64,000 nt of DNA from CADEFQ01 sp050249415 (GCA_050249415.1 JBFWQO010000002.1:124001-188000); one strand, 5' to 3'; numbered from the stretch's first letter, positions 51,551-61,302 are shown. Notes: generated by a model not told the origin, from the letters alone. A program made the numbers and translations.

Positions 51551-52105
51551 ATGAGGCAATTACTCTGGTCAGCACGCAAGGAATACAGGGAACTCACCCT
51601 GTGGTTCGTGTGCCTGCTCCCAAGAAGCGTGGGGCGATGGGTGCGCTCGAAGACGCTGCCGCCCTACTTTGCGAAGTTTGGCAGGAATACGGTCATACAG
51701 GACCATTTCCGGGTCACGAATCCCGAGAAAGTGTCGATCGGCTCACACTGCAATTTCGCCCAGCACGTGTTCATCACGGGCGGAGGCGGCGTGACCATCG
51801 GCGACTATGTCGGTCTCGGCCCCGACGTCAAGATCTGGTCGGTCAACCACCGCTACGAGGACCCGGACAAGCCGTGGATGCTGCAGGGTTACGACCAGCA
51901 CCCCGTCGTCATCGGGGATGATGTCTGGCTCGGGGCAAATTGCTTCGTCATGCCCGGCGTCACGATCGGCAGGGGCGCCATACTTTCGGCCGGCACGGTG
52001 CTAATGAAATCGGTCCCGCCGTTCGCGATCGTCGCCGGCAACCCGGGCCGCATCGTCGGCTGGCGAAAGAATCCCGATAGCGCTTCACGAAAGGAGGCCG
52101 TCTAG
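51551..52105 (+). CDS. Left-handed beta-helix acyl/acetyltransferase
   Basis: 184 residues with hexapeptide repeats (VSIGSHCNFAQHVFI, VTIGDYVGLGPDVKI, VVIGDDVWLGANCFVMPGV, VTIGRGAILSAGTVL) and the catalytic His in SVNHRYEDPD. Resembles WcaF/WbbJ-type O-acetyltransferases that modify surface sugars. A basic N-terminal segment (1-45) contains a hydrophobic stretch. Abuts the next gene, implying an operon. Confidence 0.88.
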   Translation: MRQLLWSARKEYRELTLWFVCLLPRSVGRWVRSKTLPPYFAKFGRNTVIQDHFRVTNPEKVSIGSHCNFAQHVFITGGGGVTIGDYVGLGPDVKIWSVNHRYEDPDKPWMLQGYDQHPVVIGDDVWLGANCFVMPGVTIGRGAILSAGTVLMKSVPPFAIVAGNPGRIVGWRKNPDSASRKEAV

Positions 52106-52966
52106 ATGTCCCGTACGAGCCTGCACCTCGTTCCGATTCTGTTTGCCGCCGCCATGGCCGCCTGTACACCGCAGCCGCAGGAGGTAACGCCGGTGTCGAT
52201 CGAACAAGTGACCGCTGATCTCGAAACACTGGCGCAGGCCCGCGTGTACTTCGGCCACCAATCGGTCGGCAGGAACATCCTCCAGGGGGTGCGCACCCTC
52301 GCCGATGAGGCGGGCGTCGCGCTTCGCATCGAGGAAGTCACGAACGGCACACCGGCTGCAGGTCCCGGCCTGTTCCATACGAACATCGGCGAGAACGGCG
52401 CACCGGACGGCAAACTCGCGGCTTTCCTTGTTAACGTCGCAGCGCCGCCTGAGGATCCGGCTGCCTCAGCCTACGACGTCGCCCTGCTCAAGTTCTGCTA
52501 TGTCGATCTCGATGACGACTCGCAGGAGCAGTCACCGCAGGCCCTGTTCGATCGCTACCGGAGCTCCGTCGCCGGGCTCGCGGAACACCAGCGAGGGCTT
52601 ACGTTGATCCATGCAACCATGCCGCTTGTGGCGGATCCGCCGGGGTGGAAGACCACCGTGAAGCGCTGGCTGGGTCGCCCCACCTGGACCGATGCCGCCA
52701 ACCAGAAGCGCAACGCGTACAACCAAATGCTGCGAAGCCAGTTCGGCCCCGAAGAGACGTTCGACATTGCCCGCATCGAGGCCACGCATGCCGACGGCAG
52801 CATCAGCTCGTTCGAAGCGGATGGCATGACGGTCGAGACGATGGCAGCCGAGCACACCTACGATGGTGGACATCTGACTGACGCCGCCGGACGCCATGTC
52901 GCCGCGGCCTTCGTACACACGCTCGCACAGGCTGTCCGCCGGCGCGATGCGGTGGCCACCTTCTAG
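52106..52966 (+). CDS. SGNH-hydrolase-like lipoprotein
   Basis: 286 residues with lipobox AMAAC near residue 20. A candidate catalytic region is VYFGHQSVGRNI, with block DGGHLTDAAGR near the C-terminus carrying the Asp/His positions of SGNH esterases. Follows the acyltransferase directly, so the pair may add and remove, or transfer, acyl groups on an exported product. Family assignment is moderate. Confidence 0.6.
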   Translation: MSRTSLHLVPILFAAAMAACTPQPQEVTPVSIEQVTADLETLAQARVYFGHQSVGRNILQGVRTLADEAGVALRIEEVTNGTPAAGPGLFHTNIGENGAPDGKLAAFLVNVAAPPEDPAASAYDVALLKFCYVDLDDDSQEQSPQALFDRYRSSVAGLAEHQRGLTLIHATMPLVADPPGWKTTVKRWLGRPTWTDAANQKRNAYNQMLRSQFGPEETFDIARIEATHADGSISSFEADGMTVETMAAEHTYDGGHLTDAAGRHVAAAFVHTLAQAVRRRDAVATF

Positions 52967-53673
52967 GCAACCACGACCGCCGCGGCGGCGACCAGTTCAG
53001 GCGGCACGGGCAGCGAAACGACCACGGTGTCCCAGTTGCGCGCGCCGTGCCGCAGACTCATTCGCTCTGGAAGGTCGTCCCGCCGCCATCCTGCATCCAG
53101 CCTTTCAGGTGCGCCTGCGAGACCGATGCCCGCGGCCTTCAGGCAAGCCTCCTTGCGCGCCCAGCACTGCAGCAAGGCAGGCATCGCCGACGCCGCATCC
53201 AGCCTGCGCCACTGCGCATACTCCTGCGAGGACAAACATTCCCGGGCAACGACTGCAGCATCGGGTAACTTGCGGATCAATTCGATATCCAGGCCGATCT
53301 CCGCGCCCACGCTCAAGCCGATCAAGGTCGCCGAATGGCTGCGACTCATGTTGAAGCGCAGCGATCCGTCGGCCAGCCGTGGCTTGCCGAATTCATCGCG
53401 ATAGAGCTCGAGTTGCGCAGCTGACTTCCCGAGAGCGTCGGCCAGCACGCTGCGCAACACGGCATGGCTTGCCAGCAGAAAGCCCCTTTCCACCGGGTCA
53501 CGAATCCGCGCCGCACGCTCGAGCTCGCCATGCCCGACCAGTTGCGGCGACACCGACACATCCGCCGGAATATCGACCCGGAAAATGGCGACATCGGCAC
53601 CCAGTCCATGGGGCACCTCCCTGAACCGCCCTGCGATCCATGGAAGGTTGACGGGTGGCCGGCTCCGCATCAT
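52963..53673 (-). CDS. 4'-phosphopantetheinyl transferase, Sfp type
   Basis: 236 residues from the ATG at 53673 (a GTG at 53715 would add 14). Mg/CoA-binding motifs IGLDIELIRKL and WARKEACLKAAGIGL are clear, and FNMSRSHSATLIGLSVG precedes them. Converts apo-carrier domains to holo form; obvious clients are the A-T-TE synthetase next to it and the stand-alone carrier at 49304. Confidence 0.9.
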   Translation of the reverse strand: MMRSRPPVNLPWIAGRFREVPHGLGADVAIFRVDIPADVSVSPQLVGHGELERAARIRDPVERGFLLASHAVLRSVLADALGKSAAQLELYRDEFGKPRLADGSLRFNMSRSHSATLIGLSVGAEIGLDIELIRKLPDAAVVARECLSSQEYAQWRRLDAASAMPALLQCWARKEACLKAAGIGLAGAPERLDAGWRRDDLPERMSLRHGARNWDTVVVSLPVPPELVAAAAVVVA

Positions 53674-53735
53674 CGCGCCATCGCGGTTGACGCCCGAAAA
53701 ATCGACTGGTGCCACAATTCCACAGCCCCGTTTCC

Positions 53736-53741
53736 TATAAT
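53736..53741 (+). promoter_or_regulatory. -10 element of the A-T-TE synthetase gene (leaderless layout)
   Basis: A perfect TATAAT, 6 nt, then ATG at 53748. No Shine-Dalgarno; the -35 is poor. Confidence 0.55.
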
Positions 53742-53747
53742 TCGTCG

Positions 53748-56609
53748 ATGTCCGAGCCGGACCCGCAGCGCCCGCTGGAGCGACTGTTCATTGAGCAGTC
53801 GCAGCGTACTCCCGACCGGATCGCCCTCTTTGAAGGTGCCCGTTCGATCACCTACGCGCAACTCGACGCCCGCTCAGCATGTGCGGCCGCCGCGCTGCGC
53901 AGCCGCGGGATTGCCGAAGGATCCGTCGTCGGCCTGCACATCGACAGATCCATCGACTGGGTGGCGGGCGTCCTCGCAATCCTGAGGGCCAATGCCGCGG
54001 TCATGCCGCTGCCGTCAAATTATCCATCGGCCAGACTCGGGGACATACTCGCGCAGGCTGGCGGGCCGGCGATCATCCACAACGGGGCCACGCCGCTCGA
54101 TCCGGCCCTCGGCCAGCACAGTCTCGATTTCGACGAGCTGTGCAGCGAGACGACCGCGGCGCCCGAGACGGGTCGCGAGAAGGACCACGAAGATCCCGGC
54201 CGGGCGGCTTTCGTGCTGTGTTCCTCGGGCTCGACCGGTCTGCCCAAGATGATCGTCCGGAGCCATCGCTCGTTCTTTCACCGTCTCTCCTGGACATGGA
54301 CGCAGCAGCCGTTCAGCGCGGGCGAAACCGGCTGTCACAAGGCCCACACGACGACGACCCACGGACTGTACGAACTCTTTGAACCCTTGTTGCGCGGTGT
54401 TCCTGCGGTGATCGTTCCCGACGCGCAGGTGCGCGATCTCGAGCAGTTCTGGTCGGTCGTCAGATCACATGCAGTCACGCGCCTGCTGATCGTGCCATCG
54501 GCGATGAAGGCCAGTCTCGACATGCCCGGCTTCACGCCACCCGCGCTGCGGGTCGTGGTGCTGATGGGCGAGCACCTGCAATCCGGGCTGGCGCAACGAA
54601 TCGTCGACGCTTTTCCCGCGACGACCCGACTGTATTCCATCTACGGCAGCACCGAAGCCAGCTCGACCCTGGTGTGCGACCTGAGGGAGTCCACGCAGCC
54701 CGGACAGGAATTGCCGCTCGGAGTGCCGATCACCCAGGATGTCGGTATTCACGTGCTCGACCGCAACCTCGATCCGGTCGAGCCTGGTCAGTCCGGGAGG
54801 CTCTACATTTCGGGGCCGGCCCTGTTCACGGGCTATTTCAGGAATCCGGACCTCACGTCGTCGGTCGTCGTCACCGATCCGCGCAACGCGGAGCGCCTCT
54901 ACGACACGCGCGATGACGTACGCCGCACGCCCGACGGCAAGCTGATCTTCGCCGGACGCGCCGACGACACCGTGAAGATTCGCGGCTTCCGCGTCGAGCT
55001 GACCGAAGTGGAACGCGCGATCGCCGCGCACCCTGAGGTCACCCAGGCCGCGGTCGTCGTCACCGGCGCCGATACGGCAGAAGCGGCGCTGATCGGCTTC
55101 TTCACACCGCGAAACGTGATGCTCGAGGAGATCTACCAGGCGCTGCGCGACCGCCTTCCGCCTTACATGATTCCCTCGTCCCTGGTCGGTCTCGACGCCT
55201 TCCCATTGACCGAGCGATCCAAGCTCGACCGCAAACGACTGCTCGCCGAGCACCTTCCGACGCTGCCGGATGAGCTGGACGTCCAAGCGATGTCGGACTT
55301 CGAGAGGCGAGTGGCTGCGCAATGGGAGCGCACTCTCGGACATCGGCGGTTCGACCGCGACAGCAGTTTCTTCGAGGTCGGCGGCACCTCGCTCACGACT
55401 TCCGTGCTCGTGCATGGACTGCGGACCGAGTTCGACCTCGACCGCGAGCAACTGCCCGGGCAGTTCGCTTACCGCTTCCCGACGGTCGAATCCATGGCGC
55501 GACAGCTCGAAGGAGCTGAGGGAGCTGGCCCGGCCGTCGCCGGCGGTTCCTCGGTCCTCGTCACGCTCCGGCGCGCAACGGACGCGTCAAAGGTCCCCCT
55601 CTTCTTCGTCTCCTCCGCCGGCGGCACCGTTGGCGCGTACCAGAAGGTCGCGGCAACGCTGCGCTATGAAGGCGAGCTCGTCGGTATCCGCGACCCCTAT
55701 GTCGATGGCGACCGCGACCCGGCCGAGGGCTTCGAGCGCTGGGTCGCGCATTACCTCGAGGCCATCAGGAACCACCATCCTCAAGGGCCATACCATCTCG
55801 TCGCCTATTCGTCGGCCGGGGTATTCGGTTATGAGATGGTGCGACAGCTGCGCCAGCAGGGCGCCGAGGTCGGCCTTCTCGCGCTGATCGATCCACTCGA
55901 CATCGGCGGCGGCAGCCGGCGGAACTTCGGCTGGTGGGCGTCCCGCGCGACGTATTCGAACCCCGGACTGCGGCGCCTGATCCGACTCGCCGGCTGGCTG
56001 CGCCGACCGTCGGCAGGACTCCTGCGTACGCTGGCAAACCGGCGAGCCGGCGAGCATCCCGTTCCGTCTCCAGACGAGCATCGCCAGCAGGGAGAGGAAG
56101 CGATCCAGGCGCGGGGGCGTCTGATGGCGCTGGCTGCACTGATCGAGCTTAACACCGGCTTGCCGCTCGATCTGTCGGATGCCGACATCCCGACCCAACC
56201 GCCGGAGAGCGTGCTCCGCGCCCTTCAGGACCGGGTCGCACGACTCATGCCGGGTGTGGACGCCGAAACCATCGAGCGCATCGCAATCCAGTATCCGATG
56301 CAGACTCGAGCCCAGCAGGCGTACGTGCTCAAACCCTGCGACGCACCCGTGCTTCTCGTCGAGCCCGTGACACCCTACGCGGGGTTGGTGGAGTCCCAGC
56401 TGCGGCCCTACCTGTCCCGGCTGCGGGCCGTACGTCTGGAACTGGGCACCGCGGACGACAGAGTTCGCACCATCAGCGCACGGTTCGGCGCACTGGCTCC
56501 CCACTACCTCAGCATGCGCGACGACAAATTCGCTGCCTCCCTCGCACGCGAGCTGGGCTTGGCCCTCGAGGCTGCGGATGCCACTGCGCCGCATCGCGCA
56601 CCGGATTGA
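53748..56609 (+). CDS. NRPS-like synthetase with A-T-TE architecture and no condensation domain
   Basis: 953 residues. Adenylation domain 1-500: A3 SSGSTGLPK (159-167), A5 IYGSTEASS, A8 GRADDTVKIRGFRVE, A10 with Lys492. At the A4 position where amino-acid-activating domains have FDxS (Asp235 of GrsA), it reads TTTTHGLYE (201-209), so the amine-anchoring Asp is replaced, apparently by Thr. Carrier domain: Ser548 in EVGGTSLTT. Thioesterase about 610-935: nucleophile Ser688 in VAYSSAGVFGYEM, candidate His in APHYLSM. Same layout as furanone/quinone synthetases (RalA, AtrA) that use aryl-pyruvates. Confidence 0.9.
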   Translation: MSEPDPQRPLERLFIEQSQRTPDRIALFEGARSITYAQLDARSACAAAALRSRGIAEGSVVGLHIDRSIDWVAGVLAILRANAAVMPLPSNYPSARLGDILAQAGGPAIIHNGATPLDPALGQHSLDFDELCSETTAAPETGREKDHEDPGRAAFVLCSSGSTGLPKMIVRSHRSFFHRLSWTWTQQPFSAGETGCHKAHTTTTHGLYELFEPLLRGVPAVIVPDAQVRDLEQFWSVVRSHAVTRLLIVPSAMKASLDMPGFTPPALRVVVLMGEHLQSGLAQRIVDAFPATTRLYSIYGSTEASSTLVCDLRESTQPGQELPLGVPITQDVGIHVLDRNLDPVEPGQSGRLYISGPALFTGYFRNPDLTSSVVVTDPRNAERLYDTRDDVRRTPDGKLIFAGRADDTVKIRGFRVELTEVERAIAAHPEVTQAAVVVTGADTAEAALIGFFTPRNVMLEEIYQALRDRLPPYMIPSSLVGLDAFPLTERSKLDRKRLLAEHLPTLPDELDVQAMSDFERRVAAQWERTLGHRRFDRDSSFFEVGGTSLTTSVLVHGLRTEFDLDREQLPGQFAYRFPTVESMARQLEGAEGAGPAVAGGSSVLVTLRRATDASKVPLFFVSSAGGTVGAYQKVAATLRYEGELVGIRDPYVDGDRDPAEGFERWVAHYLEAIRNHHPQGPYHLVAYSSAGVFGYEMVRQLRQQGAEVGLLALIDPLDIGGGSRRNFGWWASRATYSNPGLRRLIRLAGWLRRPSAGLLRTLANRRAGEHPVPSPDEHRQQGEEAIQARGRLMALAALIELNTGLPLDLSDADIPTQPPESVLRALQDRVARLMPGVDAETIERIAIQYPMQTRAQQAYVLKPCDAPVLLVEPVTPYAGLVESQLRPYLSRLRAVRLELGTADDRVRTISARFGALAPHYLSMRDDKFAASLARELGLALEAADATAPHRAPD

Positions 56610-56616
56610 CAGCCGC

Positions 56617-58350
56617 TCAGTTCGAGCCGCACCGGTTTTTCAGGCTGCGCAATGCACCGACCAGCCGCCCCCCGAGCAGGGACTTGGCCGCCTGGCTGAG
56701 ACGCAGCTTCGTCCGCGCACGCCTGAGCGCCGGAGCGTCCTTCACCGGAACGACGATCAGCGTCGGCACGCGTCTTCGCAGCGCCGCGCCGATCTCCTTC
56801 TCGATCTCGCCGATGCCGGCCCGCGCATGGGCGCAGCCGACCGCCAAGGCCATGGCCTCGTAATCGAGCCCGCCGAGTTCGGTGGCATGGGCTCGCCCGT
56901 GGGCCAGCAGCTGATCGAGACGAATCAATCCCAGTACGCCGTCATCGAACACGATCACCGGCAGAGCGAGTCCAAGCCCGACGGCAGTGCCCAGTTCGAG
57001 ACCGGTCATCCGGAACCCGCCGTCGCCGATCAGCGCAACCACTGCCCGGTCCGGCTGCGCGAGCTTCGCACCGATGGCCGCCGGCAACCCGAAAGCCATG
57101 GACTGGAAGTCGCTGGGAAACAGCATTCCGCGCGGCGACTTCACCACGTGGTGTCGCCGCGCGAGAAGCTGATGCATCCCGGAATCCAGGACGAGGCAGC
57201 CATCAGCTGGAATTCCGCGCCTCAGCGCCGCGAAGAAATCGCGCGCATCACCCCCGCCAATGCGCGCGTCCGACGGACCGCCAGCCCGCCGATCCGTGAG
57301 CCTCGAGCGCATCGCACGTGCCGCGCTGTCATCGAAGCCGCGACCCGTCGCCTCGCGTCCGGCCCCGGTCACTACATCCAGCACAGCGGCAAGGAAGTCC
57401 CCCGCGGAGGCCACGACGGACCAGCGTGCCGAGGGCGGTCGCGCAAGCACGTCGGCCGACGTGTCGACGCGGACCAACCGATCCGAGGCGAACTCCAGCC
57501 CGAAGCCCACACTCCCGTTCTCGCCAAGCGCGGCGCCGATCACGAGGATGGCATCGCACTCGGCGGCCACCGAATTGAATCCCGCGAGGTCCCCCGTGGC
57601 ATCGAGGGGGAGCAGCCGGGCGTCGTCCTCCGGCACGACACCACGCCCCGAGGGTGTCGTCGCAACGACGGCACCCAGCACGTCCGCCACGCGTCGCAGC
57701 TCGGCCGCCACTCCAGACGCGCCCTGGCCTGCATAGATCAGCACACGACCCGCGGTGGCAATGAACCTTGCAGCTTCGATGAGCGTCGAGGCATCCCCTT
57801 CTTGCCCAGGTTGAGCGGATGCGACAGGTGTGTACGGTGCGTCGGATTCTCCAAGAACCCCTGCCTCGAACTGCACCAAGACCGGGCCAGGCTCGTCCGC
57901 CAACGCCACTCGACAGGCTCTCGACACGACTTCCCTGACCTGTGCGGCCCCAGCGACATCAAAAACTTCTTTGACAACGGGGCCGGCCATCGTTGCCTGG
58001 TCGATCGCCTGTGACCGACGTCGACCTTCGTTGCAGACCCGGGGACTTCCGGTCAGCAGCACGACGGCAGCGGAATCGAGGTGCGCTTCCGCGAGCGCCG
58101 CCAGCGTGAAGGCGAAGCCGGGACCGGGGATCGTGGACACCGCCGCAAGCCGATTGCTGGAACGGTAGTACCCCTGCGCCATGAACGTCGCGGCCAGCTC
58201 GTGCGTCGCAGTGATCGTCCTGATGCCCGCAGCTCGCAACGCCTCGTAAAGCGTGACCGTCTGGGTCCCGGGAACACCAAATACAGTATCGACGCCAGCG
58301 ACCCTCAGCGCGGCGCAGATCGCATCGGCGCCGTTGCGCGCGGGGCTCAA
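56617..58350 (-). CDS. ThDP-dependent enzyme (acetolactate synthase/2-oxo acid decarboxylase type)
   Basis: 577 residues with the three domains of the POX/ALS family. The cofactor-activating Glu is in ATHELAATFMAQGY. The ThDP motif begins GDGGFRMTGLELGTAV and ends in FDDG where NN or ND is usual. It should decarboxylate or ligate 2-oxo acids; the substrate is unknown. It starts at TTG overlapping the preceding stop (TTGA), so is coupled to the ligase gene. Confidence 0.85.
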   Translation of the reverse strand: MSPARNGADAICAALRVAGVDTVFGVPGTQTVTLYEALRAAGIRTITATHELAATFMAQGYYRSSNRLAAVSTIPGPGFAFTLAALAEAHLDSAAVVLLTGSPRVCNEGRRRSQAIDQATMAGPVVKEVFDVAGAAQVREVVSRACRVALADEPGPVLVQFEAGVLGESDAPYTPVASAQPGQEGDASTLIEAARFIATAGRVLIYAGQGASGVAAELRRVADVLGAVVATTPSGRGVVPEDDARLLPLDATGDLAGFNSVAAECDAILVIGAALGENGSVGFGLEFASDRLVRVDTSADVLARPPSARWSVVASAGDFLAAVLDVVTGAGREATGRGFDDSAARAMRSRLTDRRAGGPSDARIGGGDARDFFAALRRGIPADGCLVLDSGMHQLLARRHHVVKSPRGMLFPSDFQSMAFGLPAAIGAKLAQPDRAVVALIGDGGFRMTGLELGTAVGLGLALPVIVFDDGVLGLIRLDQLLAHGRAHATELGGLDYEAMALAVGCAHARAGIGEIEKEIGAALRRRVPTLIVVPVKDAPALRRARTKLRLSQAAKSLLGGRLVGALRSLKNRCGSN

Positions 58351-59762
58351 TGCGCAGGCCTCGGCGCACCGAGCATCGAGAACGGCACGCGCGAAATCAC
58401 CAGGCGCCGCTTGCCGCGCTCGGTCCGGGGAATGTCCTCGACCAGCACGATCTCGACCGCCGCATCGAAGCCGATGGCTTCGATCACCCGCTTTGCCAGA
58501 ATGCCGCGTGCTTCCTCGGACAGACCCTGGGGAGCAACTGCATGCGCGACGAAGCGCCGTACTTCGACCTGCTCCAGCTGGACCGCATGCAGACCGGGCA
58601 CCTCATCCACCCCGAAGAGGCCATGGCGGAATGCGCACCAGCCTCCCTCGGGCGTCGAGACGATGTCCTGTGTGCGGCCACCGATTTCGCGCAGCATCGC
58701 GTGCGCGCGGCCACAGGAACAGCGATCGTGGCGTCGCACGGCATAGTCGCCCGTCCGGTACCGGATCAGGGGTTGTGCGTAATTCTCGAAGCACGTGCCG
58801 ATGATCTCGCCAGGCTCGCCTTCCGGCGCTTGGCGATCACCGGCGATGATCTCGACGGCCACGATCTCCTCCGGAATGTGATAGCCATGTTGTTCGCACT
58901 CCGCCGCCGCGGCCACGTGCTCGCCGAGACCATACCAGTCGAACACGTCACAGCCCAGCACCCGGCGCGCGTGCTCCCGCTGATGCTCGTACAGCACCTC
59001 GGCATTCGTGACGATCACGCGCGGGCGGAAGCGATCGTCACCAGTCTCCTCCACATACTGCACGAACATCTCGAGATGTGAAGGGTAGGTCCACAGCACC
59101 TTCGCTCGAAACGAGACGGCCGCACCGACCATGGCGTGGAGCCTTTCACGGCTGAGCTGCCGTGTATTCAAATAACGCAGCCGGGACTCCCATTCGTCCC
59201 AGTGGAGACGGTCCGCCAGCACGCCTTCGAGCGGAAGGTACAGCGCTGCGCAGCGATCCCCGTGACCGTAACCCGCAGCATTGTAGTGACGCCACACCGC
59301 CGCTATCTCGAGGTCGAACGAGCGTTGCGACAGCCAGAAATGGCGTCGCTTTCCTGTAGAGCCGCCAGACTGCCCAAGGATGGGTTGATGGGCCTCGAAT
59401 TCGTCGGACTTCAGGTCCTCGAATCGATCGTGGAGGGTCTCCCGTGTCAGTACCGGGATCTTCGACAGATCGCTTACACCCTGGATCTCGCGGAGATCGA
59501 TACGCTCACGCGCAAACAGCTCCCGGTAATAAGGGACGTGCTGGACCGCATAGCTCACGAGGGCTCTCAGTCGCGCGTCCGCGAGTTCGCGAAGCTGCTC
59601 GTCCGACCAGTACTCGCTTGCGTGCAATTCCGCGCGCGCCTGCATGTATCCCCTGCTCCGGCGTACCAGGAAGCGCGGTGCGTAGCTCATCGCGTGCCTG
59701 AAGAATTCACCTCCCACGCGGCGCAGCCGCGACGAATCGCGCATCGGATGCTCGTTCGTCAT
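58347..59762 (-). CDS. PaaK/CapK-like adenylate-forming ligase
   Basis: 471 residues of the phenylacetate-CoA ligase/CapK group: LGQSGGSTGKRRHFW (P-loop), YGLGEHVAAAAEC, LIRYRTGDYAVRR, and C-terminal IPRTERGKRRLVISRV. A Cys pair in RCSCGRAH is typical of CapK-like proteins. Activates an aromatic or other acid; related genes are often in capsule clusters. It overlaps both neighbours by 4 bp (ATGA and TTGA). Confidence 0.88.
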   Translation of the reverse strand: MTNEHPMRDSSRLRRVGGEFFRHAMSYAPRFLVRRSRGYMQARAELHASEYWSDEQLRELADARLRALVSYAVQHVPYYRELFARERIDLREIQGVSDLSKIPVLTRETLHDRFEDLKSDEFEAHQPILGQSGGSTGKRRHFWLSQRSFDLEIAAVWRHYNAAGYGHGDRCAALYLPLEGVLADRLHWDEWESRLRYLNTRQLSRERLHAMVGAAVSFRAKVLWTYPSHLEMFVQYVEETGDDRFRPRVIVTNAEVLYEHQREHARRVLGCDVFDWYGLGEHVAAAAECEQHGYHIPEEIVAVEIIAGDRQAPEGEPGEIIGTCFENYAQPLIRYRTGDYAVRRHDRCSCGRAHAMLREIGGRTQDIVSTPEGGWCAFRHGLFGVDEVPGLHAVQLEQVEVRRFVAHAVAPQGLSEEARGILAKRVIEAIGFDAAVEIVLVEDIPRTERGKRRLVISRVPFSMLGAPRPAH

Positions 59763-61051
59763 GCGGAGCGACCTGCGCCGGCCGCAAGCGACGCAGCCAG
59801 AACGCGCTCAACCCGCGCGACGGCCGAGCCATGCAGCCAGCGCCCGATGACGGCAAGGCGCCGTGAGCCACGGGTCCTGCGTTCAAGCGCAAGAGCGAGG
59901 CGAACCGGCGCAGGATCGGGAGGCGCAAGCTTCTCCGGCAGCAATGTATCCGGGCGCATCGCACCGTAAGCCGCCTCGCAAGCGGCGACCACTCCGAGCG
60001 CGTATCGCCGCGCCTCTGCGGCTGCCGTGGTGCCACGCGCGGACGCCGCAGCCAGTACCTGCACGACCTGCGGCTTGAAGCGTCGCCTGAGAACCGCCTC
60101 CATCTCGTCGGGCGTCACGCCTGCCACAGCCACGAGCGTGGAGCCGAGGACCCCGCCACCGCCCGCCACGAAGTCCGGTAGCACCAGGACTCCACGCGCG
60201 TTGAGGCGATCCTCGATCCCATTTGCAAAAGGTATGTTTGCCCCGCAAACCACGGCCCTTGCCTTCAATTGCTCGCCAGCCGCCGAATCGAGGGCCCCGC
60301 TACCGGCGCAGAGCAGCATCACGTCGCAATCGACGGAGAGCACGGCATCCGCCGGCTCGCCCCCACCGGCAAACTTGTCGCCGACTCGCCCCAGGCCCTC
60401 CAGCACGGCTTCAACGTCCAGTCCGCTTGCGTTCCGCAGCGTTCCCGCGATCGTCGAGATCGCCACGATTCGTGCGTCTGCGCCCGCCAGGGACTGCATT
60501 GCGGCGCGGCCAACAGCCCCGGCCCCTTGAATCGCGACCCTCGCATCGCGTACCGCCATCCCGAGCGACTCCAGGGCTGCCTCGGCACACAGCGCAACGG
60601 TGAGGCCGGCCGCCTGCCCGCTGGTCGTATTGCCCTTCGAGGCGGTGGGTGCCGCATCCGGTGGCCCCGGGTCCGGACCGATGCCGGCCGCGTGGCGGAT
60701 CCTTGCGATGTCGGCGTCGGTCGTCCCCAGGTCTGCACCGTGCGACCAGACGCCCGAACGCAGGATCGGCGCCGCCGCGCGACCGAAGGCCGCGAGGCGA
60801 GCCGCGCGCTGTGTCGCGGATAAACCGTTTGGCATGATGACCCCACCCTTGGCGCCGCCCGCGGCCAAGCCGACGAATCCGCACTTCAGCGTCATTACCG
60901 CGGCAATGCGCCGGATCTCCTCCGCCGTTACGGCGGGGCCCGCGCGAATGCCACCGCAGCAGCGACCCGCCACCACCCGGTCCACTTCGACGAAGCCCAA
61001 CAGTGTTCCATCCGGATCCGTCACCCGGACTGACCGCGACCCGCCGCTCAT
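59759..61051 (-). CDS. Glu/Leu/Phe/Val-type amino acid dehydrogenase
   Basis: 430 residues. N-terminal domain with MTLKCGFVGLAAGGAKGGV (substrate and catalytic Lys) and GADLGTTDADIARI; C-terminal Rossmann domain with VAIQGAGAVGRAAM. Interconverts an amino acid and its 2-oxo acid with NAD(P). First gene of a three-gene operon with the PaaK-like ligase and ThDP enzyme, consistent with supplying a 2-oxo acid. SD-like GGGGAAGAG lies upstream of the ATG. Confidence 0.87.
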   Translation of the reverse strand: MSGGSRSVRVTDPDGTLLGFVEVDRVVAGRCCGGIRAGPAVTAEEIRRIAAVMTLKCGFVGLAAGGAKGGVIMPNGLSATQRAARLAAFGRAAAPILRSGVWSHGADLGTTDADIARIRHAAGIGPDPGPPDAAPTASKGNTTSGQAAGLTVALCAEAALESLGMAVRDARVAIQGAGAVGRAAMQSLAGADARIVAISTIAGTLRNASGLDVEAVLEGLGRVGDKFAGGGEPADAVLSVDCDVMLLCAGSGALDSAAGEQLKARAVVCGANIPFANGIEDRLNARGVLVLPDFVAGGGGVLGSTLVAVAGVTPDEMEAVLRRRFKPQVVQVLAAASARGTTAAAEARRYALGVVAACEAAYGAMRPDTLLPEKLAPPDPAPVRLALALERRTRGSRRLAVIGRWLHGSAVARVERVLAASLAAGAGRSA

Positions 61052-61302
61052 TTCTTCTCTTCCCCGTCAGCGGTTCTCGCGACCGCTTCATCCATCTGCT
61101 TCATTCCCGGCCCATGTCGATCCAGATCTGTCCGCTGCCCGGACAAACTCAATATAGCATCGCCCTCTCCGCGGAATCCGGCCTACGTAACAGAATCCGC
61201 AGCACATTGAAGTTACGGCCTCGTGTGCGATGACCACCGAGGCTGCATGAGCGATTTCGATTACCATCCCGCCCTCATACATTCGCAGACTGGACCCGGG
61301 TA
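61052..61302. promoter_or_regulatory. Divergent intergenic region between dehydrogenase and flippase operons
   Basis: 251 bp without a gene, somewhat AT-richer than its surroundings. A TATATT (61151-61156, minus strand) could be the -10 of the dehydrogenase operon and TACATT (61278-61283, plus) that of the flippase operon. Neither has a convincing -35. Confidence 0.35.

Noticed and set aside
53748..56609. Calling the synthetase a siderophore NRPS
   Set aside because: It has no condensation domain, no aryl-acid biosynthesis genes, no siderophore exporter, and no Asp for an amino acid in A4.
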